This document shows, piece by piece, positions 40,768 through 47,921 of a stretch of 64,000 nt of DNA. The translations under genes were made by a program, and so were the position numbers. Position 1 is the stretch's first letter. Each line of letters opens with the position of its first letter. The DNA is from CAVUAT01 sp963848045 (GTDB lineage Bacteria > Actinomycetota > Thermoleophilia > Solirubrobacterales > 70-9): positions 124,001-188,000 of the forward strand of contig CAWKCC010000004.1 of NCBI GenBank assembly GCA_963848045.1. The letters are read 5' to 3'. Under the pieces are notes generated by a model. The model did no database searches. It saw only the letters and a list, made by a program, of their open reading frames with translations, and was not told the origin of the DNA.

Positions 40768-41549
40768 GGCTCCACCTCGGCCAGCGCTCCCTCCAGGTCG
40801 ATCGCCCTTCCCCCGCGGTCGAACCAGATGAAGGTCTCACGGTTGCCCTTCGGCCCCGGCAGACCCGAGGAGGCCAGGCCCCGAATCGTCAGCCCGGCCG
40901 CCGTGCCCGCAGCCGCGACCGCGCGGATCGCCTCACGCCGCGCCTCGGCGTCGCGCACGACGCCGCCGCTCCCGACCCGCCGGGGATCGAGCTCGAACTG
41001 GGGCTTGACCATCGCCAGCAGGTCGAGCCGCGGCCCCGCGCACGCAACCACGGGGCCGAGGAGCTTGGCGAGGGAGATGAACGAGACGTCCATCGTCACC
41101 AGGCTCGGTCGGTAGGGAAGATCGGACGGGGTCAGCTCGCGGGCATTGATGCGCTCCATCACCTCCACACGAGGGTCCTGGCGGAGCCTCCAGTCGAGCT
41201 GCCCGTAGCCGACGTCGAGGGCGATCACCCGCGCCGCGCCGCGCTCCAGCAGGCAGTCGGTGAAGCCTCCCGTCGAGGCACCGACGTCGAGGCAGTCGCG
41301 CCCCCCCACCTCGACCGGCAGCTTCTGGAGCGCGTTGGCGAGCTTGACGCCTCCGCGCGAGACGAACTCCGCTCCGCTGTCGACGATCAGCTCGGCGTCC
41401 TCGGGCAGCAGCTGGCCCGGCTTGGAGATCTCGGGCCCGTCGATGCCCAGGCGCACCCGGCCCGCGCGCACGGACGCGGCGGCGGCCGATCGCGAGCTCG
41501 CGAGGCCCCGCTCGGCGATCAGGGTGTCGGCGCGGCGGCGGCTGGACAA
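40764..41549 (-). CDS. tlyA: rRNA methyltransferase / haemolysin TlyA
   Basis: 261 aa from TTG 41549, chosen because SRRRADTLIAERGLASSRSA is where other TlyA proteins begin and this gives the usual length. The frame stays open upstream, with ATG 41639 and GTG 41624 as alternatives. An S4 RNA-binding domain (about 5-65) is followed by an FtsJ-like methyltransferase: LDVGASTGGFTDCLLERGA, ALDVGYGQLDWRLRQDPRV, VTMDVSFISL and MVKPQFE. It 2'-O-methylates 16S and 23S rRNA, which in mycobacteria confers capreomycin sensitivity. It heads the operon with nadK and recN. Confidence 0.9.
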   Translation of the reverse strand: MSSRRRADTLIAERGLASSRSAAAASVRAGRVRLGIDGPEISKPGQLLPEDAELIVDSGAEFVSRGGVKLANALQKLPVEVGGRDCLDVGASTGGFTDCLLERGAARVIALDVGYGQLDWRLRQDPRVEVMERINARELTPSDLPYRPSLVTMDVSFISLAKLLGPVVACAGPRLDLLAMVKPQFELDPRRVGSGGVVRDAEARREAIRAVAAAGTAAGLTIRGLASSGLPGPKGNRETFIWFDRGGRAIDLEGALAEVEP

Positions 41550-41631
41550 GGGTGTGGAACGGTAGCCGAGCCGGGCAGCGACGACCGGCAGCGGATCGCG
41601 TGCTGCATATGTGATCCCACTCACAGACAGA

Positions 41632-41647
41632 TCGCACATACGTTCGT
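41632..41647. promoter_or_regulatory. LexA-type SOS box upstream of tlyA-nadK-recN
   Basis: TCGCACATACGTTCGT matches the actinobacterial LexA consensus TCGAAC-N4-GTTCGA at 10 of 12 fixed positions. It lies in a locally AT-richer stretch 80 nt before the proposed tlyA start, and overlaps the alternative ATG at 41639. Confidence 0.55.
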
Positions 41648-41713
41648 ACTCTGTTCTCAGACTTCCTCTCACAGCAAACACGCGTCACACATATCTCTCC
41701 TCCCTGACGCACC

Positions 41714-41743
41714 GAAACGCCCCGCTCCCCGGCGGGGCGTTTC
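41714..41743 (+). terminator. Strong intrinsic terminator in a divergent gap
   Basis: GAAACGCCCCGC-TCCCCG-GCGGGGCGTTTC: a perfect 12-bp stem with a 6-nt loop, then TCTTTCC. It is placed between genes that both point away, so no annotated transcript ends here. It might end a short RNA from the tlyA promoter region. Confidence 0.7.
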
Positions 41744-41846
41744 TCTTTCCCCGGCCGATCTCAGGTCTTGCCAAGGCTTTACCCGCACCTTGCTGTCGCG
41801 TGACCGCTGCGCCCGATAGTGGGCTCACCCCATGAACGGAGGACCA

Positions 41847-42398
41847 ATGAGCACACTCACGAAGATCGCGGTGGCGGCCTTCGCCGGCCTGCTGATCGGC
41901 GGCGGCGCCATCGTCGGCGCCCAGACGAACGACGGCGCCGGCACCACCACGCAGCCGCCGACGGCCCCGACCACGACCGAGGTGAGCGGACCCTGCGACG
42001 AGGCCGAGCACGCCGACGACCCGCGCTGCGACGGCCCGCAGCGGCCGGAGGACAACGCCGACGACGAGGGCGCCAAGGACGCGGGCGAGGCCGTCGGCGA
42101 CCACGACGACGGCCAGGCCGCTGACCACGACGACGGTGACAACTCCGGCCACGGTTCGGAGAACTCCGGCCACGGTTCGGAGAACTCCGGCCACGGTTCA
42201 GAGAACTCCGGCCACGGTTCGAAGAACTCCGGCCACGGTTCGGAGAACTCCGGCCACGGCAACTCGCACGAGGACTCCGACGAGGACTCGGGCTCCAGCC
42301 ACAGTGGCTCGGGCTCCAGCGGGTCGGGCCACGGCGGCTCCGACGACGATGACTCGGGGTCGGGCAGCTCCCACGGCGGTGGCTCGGACGACGATTGA
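41847..42398 (+). CDS. Exported Ser/Gly/His/Asp-rich repeat protein
   Basis: 183 aa. The ATG at 41847 has ACGGAGG 6 nt upstream, so ATG 41832 is rejected. A hydrophobic N-terminal signal or anchor (KIAVAAFAGLLIGGGAIVGA) is followed by a Thr/Pro linker, an acidic region with two Cys (PCDEAEHADDPRCD), then six copies of a 7-residue unit NSGHGSE and an Asp/Ser/Gly-rich tail. The regular His in an acidic background could bind metal, but this is inference. It precedes a two-component system; a second protein of the same style follows that system at 44598. Confidence 0.75.
   Translation: MSTLTKIAVAAFAGLLIGGGAIVGAQTNDGAGTTTQPPTAPTTTEVSGPCDEAEHADDPRCDGPQRPEDNADDEGAKDAGEAVGDHDDGQAADHDDGDNSGHGSENSGHGSENSGHGSENSGHGSKNSGHGSENSGHGNSHEDSDEDSGSSHSGSGSSGSGHGGSDDDDSGSGSSHGGGSDDD
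42141..42260 (+). repeat. Tandem 21-nt repeat, six copies, within a coding sequence
   Basis: Units begin at 42141, 42162, 42183, 42204, 42225 and 42246, each starting AACTCCGGCCACGGTTCGGA with one or two substitutions. The period of 21 keeps the frame and encodes NSGHGSE. Near-identity suggests recent slippage, so copy number may vary between strains. Confidence 0.9.
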
Positions 42399-42439
42399 GC
42401 CGCACCCCGGCCGGCAGACCGGCCTGCACGGCGCGGTGA

Positions 42440-42463
42440 GCGGGGCGGCCCTGGCCGCCCCGC
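42440..42463 (+). terminator. Hairpin terminator
   Basis: GCGGGGCGGCC-CT-GGCCGCCCCGC, a 24-nt near-perfect inverted repeat 42 nt after the stop at 42398. It separates the repeat protein from the response regulator gene. Confidence 0.6.
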
Positions 42464-42480
42464 CACCGCGTCGTCGCCCG

Positions 42481-42486
42481 TAGCAT
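42481..42486 (+). promoter_or_regulatory. -10 element, leaderless promoter of the response regulator
   Basis: TAGCAT, 8 nt before ATG 42495. With no ribosome binding site, this points to a leaderless transcript for the regulator-kinase pair. Confidence 0.45.
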
Positions 42487-42494
42487 CATTGGCC

Positions 42495-43202
42495 ATGAGC
42501 GATCAGGCTCGGCCCGACATCCTGCTGGTCGAGGACGAGACGGCGATCACCGAGCCGCTCACCGAGGCGCTGGAGAGAGAGGGGTTTCGCGCCCGTGTGG
42601 CCCACACAGCGGTGGCGGCTCTGGAGATGGCGAGCGCCTCGACGCCCGACCTCGTGCTGCTCGACATCGGCCTGCCGGACGGCTCGGGCCTGGACGTCTG
42701 CCGATCGCTGCGACAGCAGAGCGATGTCCCGGTGATCATGCTGACCGCGCGGGGCTCCGAGGCCGACCGGGTCGCGGGGCTGGAGATGGGCGCCGACGAC
42801 TACGTCGTCAAGCCCTTCTCGGCTCGAGAGGTCACGGCGCGGGTGCGGGCGGTCCTGCGCAGATCGCAGCCGGGGCGGGGAGATGAGCCGGAGCGCTACC
42901 AGGTCGGCGAGCTGACCCTCGACGTCGCCCGCCACACGGCGAGCGTCAAGGGAGAGGAGCTTGAGCTCTCGCGCAAGGAGTTCGAGTTGCTCAGGGCGCT
43001 GATGGAGCAGGCCGGCACGGTGATCTCGCGCCAGGCGCTGATCGAACAGGTCTGGGACATGAACTGGTTCGGCTCCACCAAGACCCTGGACGTCCACATG
43101 AGCGGGTTGAGGCGAAAACTGGGCGATGATCCCAAGCGCCCGCGCTACATCCACACGGTGCGCGGGGTCGGCTTTCGCTTTTCCGGCCCCGACGAGTCAT
43201 GA
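42495..43202 (+). CDS. OmpR/PhoB-family response regulator
   Basis: 235 aa. The receiver domain has ILLVEDETAI (acidic pair), LVLLDIGLPDG with the phospho-acceptor Asp57, VIMLTARGSE, and DYVVKPFSAREV with the conserved Lys. The C-terminal winged helix (about 135-232) includes LSRKEFELLRALMEQAGTVI, RQALIEQVWDM and TLDVHMSGLRRKLGDDPKRP, then YIHTVRGVGFRF. It overlaps the kinase gene by 4 nt (ATGA), so they form a pair. Its targets are unknown; the flanking exported low-complexity genes are natural candidates. Confidence 0.95.
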   Translation: MSDQARPDILLVEDETAITEPLTEALEREGFRARVAHTAVAALEMASASTPDLVLLDIGLPDGSGLDVCRSLRQQSDVPVIMLTARGSEADRVAGLEMGADDYVVKPFSAREVTARVRAVLRRSQPGRGDEPERYQVGELTLDVARHTASVKGEELELSRKEFELLRALMEQAGTVISRQALIEQVWDMNWFGSTKTLDVHMSGLRRKLGDDPKRPRYIHTVRGVGFRFSGPDES

Positions 43203-44554
43203 GCCTGCGTGCCCGCCTGCTGGCGGCCTTCGCCTACACGCTGGTGGTGGTGATCGTCGCGCTCGAGGTGCCGCTGGCCACCAACCTCGACAGCCGCGTC
43301 AACGCCGAGGTGGAGGCCGACTCCGCGGCGCAGGCGCAGGTCGTTGCGGCCTCGGTCGCCGATCAGCTCAATCAGCCCGAGCGCCTGGACCTGGTCACGG
43401 CCGATGCTTCGGCCCGGCTCGGCGGCAGGGTCTTCATCGTCGACGAGGGCGGGCTGCTGCTGGCCGACTCCCTCAGCGAGGCTCCACGGGGCGCCGACTT
43501 CACTGGCGAGCACCCGCCGCTCGGCAAGGCACTTGGCGGGGAGATCAGCCAGGGCAGGCACCCGCCCGACCTCGAGGTTCTCTCGACCGCGGTACCGATC
43601 ATCCGGCGCGGCCGCACGATCGGCGCGCTCGAGGTCGAGCAGAGCCTGGCGAGCGTCAACTCGGAGGTGCGCGCGGACGTCGCGGCGTTGATCGGAATCG
43701 GGGTGCTCGCGCTCGGCCTGGGCCTCGGCGTCGCCTGGATCCTCGCGGGGTCTATCGCCAAACCGCTGCACGCGCTCGCGGGGGTGGCGCGGCGGATGGC
43801 CAACGGCGACCTCTCGGCGAGGGCGGAGCCGCGCGGTTCAAGCGAGCAGGTCGAGGTCGCGGGTGCCTTCAACGAGATGGCCGACCGCCTCGGCGCCGTG
43901 CTCGAATCCCAGCGGGAGTTCGTCGCGGATGCGTCCCATCAGCTTCGAACTCCGCTGACCGGGCTGAGGCTGCGCCTCGAGGCGGCCGGCCAGAAGGCGG
44001 GCCCGGAGGCCGGTGAGGAGCTGGCCGCCGCCGAACGGGAGACCGAGCGCCTCTCGGTCCTGGTCGGGGACCTGCTCGCGCTGGCCTCCAGCGAGGAGCC
44101 CGCAGAGCCGGAGGTCGCGGATCTCCGCTCGGCCGCGACGGCCGCGGCGGGGCGCTGGACCGACGCGGCGGCAGAGGGCGGTCACGAGCTGTTGTTGAGC
44201 GGCGACGGGGCGATCGAGGTGCGGGCAGGGGAGCGAGACCTGGCGGTGATGCTCGACAACCTGATCGAGAACGCGATCAAGTACTCGAAGCCGAACTCGC
44301 CGATAGAGCTCCGCTGGGGCGACGCCGACGCCGGGGCCGCCCTGGCGGTTGCGAGCTGGGGCACGCCGCTCGGGGAGGAGGAGCGCGAGCGCGCGTTCGA
44401 GCGCTTCTATCGGGGGCAGTCCTCGCGCCGCAGGCAGGGGACGGGGCTGGGGCTGCCGATCGTCGCCGCGCTGGCACGCCGCGCCGGTGGCAGCGCGAGC
44501 CTCGAGAACAGCGGCGGGCAGATCGTCGCCCGAATCGTGCTGCGCCGAGCCTGA
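43199..44554 (+). CDS. Sensor histidine kinase with altered G1 box
   Basis: 451 aa. A short N-terminal helix (about 5-28), an extracytoplasmic sensor of about 135 residues (30-165), a second helix (about 166-188, LIGIGVLALGLGLGVAWILA), HAMP (about 190-240), and HisKA with His247 in ADASHQLRTPLTGLRLRLEA. The ATPase domain has the N box NLIENAIKYS, but the G1 position reads VASWGTPLG instead of DxGxG, so the adenine-binding Asp is missing. The F box FERFYRG and G2 GTGLGLPIV are normal. Activity may be reduced or atypical. It is paired with the upstream regulator. Confidence 0.92.
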   Translation: MSLRARLLAAFAYTLVVVIVALEVPLATNLDSRVNAEVEADSAAQAQVVAASVADQLNQPERLDLVTADASARLGGRVFIVDEGGLLLADSLSEAPRGADFTGEHPPLGKALGGEISQGRHPPDLEVLSTAVPIIRRGRTIGALEVEQSLASVNSEVRADVAALIGIGVLALGLGLGVAWILAGSIAKPLHALAGVARRMANGDLSARAEPRGSSEQVEVAGAFNEMADRLGAVLESQREFVADASHQLRTPLTGLRLRLEAAGQKAGPEAGEELAAAERETERLSVLVGDLLALASSEEPAEPEVADLRSAATAAAGRWTDAAAEGGHELLLSGDGAIEVRAGERDLAVMLDNLIENAIKYSKPNSPIELRWGDADAGAALAVASWGTPLGEEERERAFERFYRGQSSRRRQGTGLGLPIVAALARRAGGSASLENSGGQIVARIVLRRA

Positions 44555-44584
44555 TGGCTTTGCCGTTTCCTAACCCGGGACCCG

Positions 44585-44590
44585 TACGGT
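44585..44590 (+). promoter_or_regulatory. -10 element, leaderless promoter of 44598 gene
   Basis: TACGGT, exactly 7 nt before ATG 44598, with no ribosome binding site. It indicates a transcript separate from the kinase gene. Confidence 0.5.
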
Positions 44591-44597
44591 CGGCGTC

Positions 44598-45122
44598 ATG
44601 AACCCCAAGGAGCTGATCGCGGCGCTGGCGCTGGGCATGCTGGGCATCGTGGCGGCGGCGGGAATCGCGGTCGCGGCGAACCGGATCACCGGCGAGGAGA
44701 TCGGCCTCTCCGCGGAGCCGGTCTCGCTGACGCCTGCGGCCGACGTGGTCAAGGCGCAGCCGGCGCGAGGGCACGACTCGGACGATCGCGGGCCCGGGGC
44801 CGGCGATGGCGGCGGCGAGGCCGAGTCCGGCGGCGGCGATGCTCCGGGCGGCAGCGGCGGCGAGAGCTCCGGCAGCGGCGGCGATGATTCCGGCAGCGGC
44901 GGCTCGGGCGAGCGAACGCAAAGCGAGAAGCAGAAGGGAAAGCAGAAGGAATCCGGCTCCGGCTCGGAGGACTCGGGCTCGGAGGACTCGGGCTCGGAGA
45001 ACTCGGGCTCGCACTCCGGCAATTCGGGGTCCGGATCGAGTGGTGGCTCCTCGGGCGGCTCGGGCTCAGGCTCCGGCGACTCGCACGGCGGTGGCTCGGA
45101 CGACTCGGGATCCGGCGACTAG
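44598..45122 (+). CDS. Exported Ser/Gly/Asp-rich low-complexity protein
   Basis: 174 aa. A single N-terminal helix (about 5-27, IAALALGMLGIVAAAGIAVA) is followed by NRITGEEIGLSAEPVSLTPA and then an almost featureless Ser/Gly/Asp/Glu tail with repeated short units such as GSEDSGSED and SGSGDSHGGGSDD. There is a basic patch (RTQSEKQKGKQKES) in the middle. It could be a wall-associated or cation-binding filler protein; no enzyme domain is present. Its style and C-terminus (GGGSDD) match the exported protein at 41847, on the other side of the two-component system. Confidence 0.65.
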   Translation: MNPKELIAALALGMLGIVAAAGIAVAANRITGEEIGLSAEPVSLTPAADVVKAQPARGHDSDDRGPGAGDGGGEAESGGGDAPGGSGGESSGSGGDDSGSGGSGERTQSEKQKGKQKESGSGSEDSGSEDSGSENSGSHSGNSGSGSSGGSSGGSGSGSGDSHGGGSDDSGSGD

Positions 45123-45123
45123 C

Positions 45124-46569
45124 TCAGGGGCCGTGGCCGCGCGGGGTGTACCCGGCGGCGGCGCGGTGGAAGTGCGGGCGGCCCCCGATCAGCAGCAGCG
45201 CGATCAGGAATCCGACAACCGCCAGTGCCGCATCCAGTCGAAAGGCGGCCTCGATGCCGTCGATGAAGGCAGCAGCACCGCTGTCACCGTCGCCGGCTTC
45301 GGAGAAGACCGTGGTCGTGAGGCCGAGACCGATGGACCCGCCGGCGATCTGGAACATGTAGATGATCGCTCCGGCGAGGCTGGTGCGCGACTCGTCGACC
45401 GACGTGACGCCGGCCGTGGTGGCGGTCGGGTAGAACAGCCCGACGCCCAGGCCGGTGATCACCAGGCCCGGCACGATCGCGGCGTACGTCTGCTCCGAGG
45501 CCGCGAGCGAGATCAGCAGCGGGCCCGCCGCTATGCAGGCGGAGCCGCCCGTGGCGAGCAGCTTCGGGCCGAGCCGTGCGTAGAGCGGGCCGGCGACGAA
45601 CGAGACCAGGGCGAAGACGCCCATCATCGGCAGCATTCCGAGGCCCGTCTGGATCGGTGAGAGGTCGAGCACCTTGAGCATGTACTGGGGGACGTAGAGC
45701 ATCGTCGCGAAGAAGACCGCCGACATGAACAGGATCGCGATGCACGAGTAGGTGAAGTCGCGGTCGCGCATCACGTCGGCGGGCACAAGCGCGTGGCGCC
45801 CCGACGAGCGCTCCACGAAGGCGAACAGCGCAAGCATCAGAACCGAGAAGAAGATGAGAGCGACGATCCGCGGATCTCCCCATCCTCCCCAGTCAAGCAC
45901 CTGGTCGAAGGCCAGCAGCAGCGCCACCAGGCCCAGCGAGACCGTGACGATCCCCTTGTAGTCGATCGCGGTGTCCTCGCCCTGCGCTCGCGGCTGGTGG
46001 ATGTAGCGGATCGTGACGAGCACGGCGAACGCCGTCACGGGCAGGTTGACGAAGAAGATCCAGCGCCAGCTCAGCAGGTCGGTGAGCACGCCACCGATCA
46101 GCGGGCCCGCTGCGTTCCCGATCCCCGCCGCCCCCAGGATGAGGCCCCCGGCCAGCCCCGCCTTCTCCGCGGGCAGGGCCGCGAAGGTCATGCCGAGGAT
46201 CGCGGGCCACATCAGCGCGCCGCCGACGCCCATCAGCACCCGCGCGGTGATCAGCCAGGCCTCGGTCTGGGCGACCCCGCCGGCCAGCGACATCGAGGCG
46301 AAGATCGCCGAGCCCACGATGAAGGCCTTCCGGCGCCCGAACAGGTCGGCGAGCCTGCCGCCGGTCACGATCAGCACCCCGAAGGTCAGCGCGTAGGCGT
46401 TCACGACCCACTGTGAGGTGCTCACCGTCGTGTCGAAGTCCTGCTCGATCTGGGGGATCGCGACGTTGATCGCCGAAAAGTCGTTGGCGATCACGAAGAC
46501 CGCGATGCCCATCGCCACCAGCGCCAGCCAGGTGCCGCGGTCGATCGGCTTCCCGGAGCTACGCTCCAT
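45124..46569 (-). CDS. MFS drug exporter, DHA2 (14-helix) family
   Basis: 481 aa from ATG 46569. Fourteen hydrophobic segments are visible. Motif A is GGRLADLFGRRKAF in the loop between helices 2 and 3; motif C-like glycines are in GLILGAAGIGNAAGPLIGGV; the first helix bears NDFSAINVAIPQIEQDF, typical of EmrB/QacA-type proteins. It should export hydrophobic drugs or similar compounds by proton antiport. The substrate is unknown. TAGGGT 7 nt before the ATG suggests a leaderless message. It is divergent from the cyclopropane synthase gene and converges on the low-complexity gene. Confidence 0.93.
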   Translation of the reverse strand: MERSSGKPIDRGTWLALVAMGIAVFVIANDFSAINVAIPQIEQDFDTTVSTSQWVVNAYALTFGVLIVTGGRLADLFGRRKAFIVGSAIFASMSLAGGVAQTEAWLITARVLMGVGGALMWPAILGMTFAALPAEKAGLAGGLILGAAGIGNAAGPLIGGVLTDLLSWRWIFFVNLPVTAFAVLVTIRYIHQPRAQGEDTAIDYKGIVTVSLGLVALLLAFDQVLDWGGWGDPRIVALIFFSVLMLALFAFVERSSGRHALVPADVMRDRDFTYSCIAILFMSAVFFATMLYVPQYMLKVLDLSPIQTGLGMLPMMGVFALVSFVAGPLYARLGPKLLATGGSACIAAGPLLISLAASEQTYAAIVPGLVITGLGVGLFYPTATTAGVTSVDESRTSLAGAIIYMFQIAGGSIGLGLTTTVFSEAGDGDSGAAAFIDGIEAAFRLDAALAVVGFLIALLLIGGRPHFHRAAAGYTPRGHGP

Positions 46570-46576
46570 CGCGGGC

Positions 46577-46582
46577 ACCCTA
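46577..46582 (-). promoter_or_regulatory. -10 element, leaderless promoter of the MFS gene
   Basis: TAGGGT on the minus strand, exactly 7 nt before ATG 46569, which selects that start over GTG 46578. Confidence 0.5.
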
Positions 46583-46625
46583 TTCGACGCCCTTTCGGGA
46601 ACCCGCCGCCGGTGCGGCCTGGCGC

Positions 46626-46631
46626 TAGGCT
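46626..46631 (+). promoter_or_regulatory. -10 element, leaderless promoter of the cfa gene
   Basis: TAGGCT, 6 nt before the GTG at 46638; no ribosome binding site. Confidence 0.45.
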
Positions 46632-46637
46632 GCGCGC

Positions 46638-47918
46638 GTGGCCAACCCTTCCTCCGAGCGGCTCCGCTCCAGGATCGAGGACGCGCTCCCCGACCGGCCC
46701 TTCACGCTGCGCTTCTGGGACGGCGGCGTCATCGAGGCTACCGGCCCCGGCCCCACCCTGAGCTTTCGCTCGCCCCGCGCGCTCGGGCACGTGATCCGCG
46801 CCCCGGGCGAGCTCGGGCTCGGACGCGCCTATGTCAGCGGGGACATCGAGGTCGACGACCTCGACGGCGTGATTGCCCTGCTGGGCCGCTGGCATGCGCC
46901 GCCGCTTTCGGCGGTGGCCAAGGCCCGCCTGGGGGCGGCGGCGCTCCGTGCCTCGGGACTGAGGATGCCACCCCCGGCCCCGGCCGCGGAGCTGCAGCCG
47001 AGCCGCTCGCGGCACTCCCGTGAGCGTGACGCAGAGGTCGTGCGCCATCACTACGACGTCTCGAACGAGTTCTTCGCGCTCTTTCTCGACGAGTCGATGA
47101 CCTACAGCTGCGCGCTCTGGGAGGAAGGCGTCGAGACGCTGGAGGAGGCGCAGCGCGCCAAGCTCGACCTGATCTGCCGCAAGCTCGAGCTGCAGCCGAA
47201 CGACCGCATGCTGGATATCGGCTGCGGCTGGGGAGCGCTCGGCATCCACGCCGCCACCGAGTACGGCGCCGCGGTCGTCGGCATCACGCTCTCACCCCCC
47301 CAGGCAGAGCTGGCCAACCAGCGCGCGCGCGAGGCGGGCGTCGGCGAGCTCTGCGAGTTCCGCGTCCAGGACTATCGGGACCTCGCCGACGACGAGTTCG
47401 ACGCGGTCGCCAGCATCGGCATGGTCGAGCACGTCGGCGGGTCTCGGGCCGACGAGTACGGTCGCCAGGTGGCCCGAGTCCTTCGCCCGGGAGGCAAGGT
47501 CCTGAACCACGGGATCGCCTGGGTGCCCCCGACTGATCACGGGTTCCACGTCGGTGGTGACTTCTCCGAGCGCTACGTGTTCCCCGACGGCGAGGTCCAG
47601 AACCTCTCGCGCATGCTGCTCTCGCTCGAGCGCGCCGGGCTCGAAACGCTGCACGTCGAGAACCTCCACCGCGACTACGCGGAGACCCTGCGCCACTGGG
47701 CGCTTCGCCTGGACGAGAACCTCGAAGAGGCCGAGCGCCTCGCGGGCAGTGAGCGCCTGCGGGTCTGGCGCCTCTACCTGCGCGCGGCCCGCAACGGCTT
47801 CGAGACCGCGCAGACCGCCGTCTACCAGATGCTCTGCTCCCACCCTCTCACCGAGCCCTCCAACGCAGGCCCGATCGGCCTGGGCCACGAAGCGGCCAGA
47901 CGCCGGGTCCCCGCCTAG
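46638..47918 (+). CDS. cfa: Cyclopropane-fatty-acyl-phospholipid synthase family methyltransferase
   Basis: 426 aa, GTG start. An N-terminal lipid-binding domain (about 1-110; ALGHVIRAPGELGLGRAYVS) is followed by the catalytic part: VVRHHYDVSNEFFALFLDES, MTYSCALWEEG, LDIGCGWGALGIHAATEYGA (SAM binding), GITLSPPQAELANQRA, ASIGMVEHVG and FPDGEVQNL. It adds a methylene from SAM across double bonds of membrane phospholipid chains, or a closely related methyl transfer. The two-domain length matches Cfa rather than the shorter mycolic acid cyclases. Confidence 0.94.
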   Translation: MANPSSERLRSRIEDALPDRPFTLRFWDGGVIEATGPGPTLSFRSPRALGHVIRAPGELGLGRAYVSGDIEVDDLDGVIALLGRWHAPPLSAVAKARLGAAALRASGLRMPPPAPAAELQPSRSRHSRERDAEVVRHHYDVSNEFFALFLDESMTYSCALWEEGVETLEEAQRAKLDLICRKLELQPNDRMLDIGCGWGALGIHAATEYGAAVVGITLSPPQAELANQRAREAGVGELCEFRVQDYRDLADDEFDAVASIGMVEHVGGSRADEYGRQVARVLRPGGKVLNHGIAWVPPTDHGFHVGGDFSERYVFPDGEVQNLSRMLLSLERAGLETLHVENLHRDYAETLRHWALRLDENLEEAERLAGSERLRVWRLYLRAARNGFETAQTAVYQMLCSHPLTEPSNAGPIGLGHEAARRRVPA

Positions 47919-47921
47919 GCG

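Noticed and set aside
41550..41639. A longer TlyA starting at ATG 41639
   Set aside because: It would add about 30 residues not found in TlyA proteins, has no ribosome binding site, and its start codon overlaps the SOS box; kept only as an alternative.
42141..42260. Regular repeats that could suggest a small CRISPR-like array
   Set aside because: The repeats are directly contiguous 21-nt units without spacers and lie in frame inside a coding sequence.
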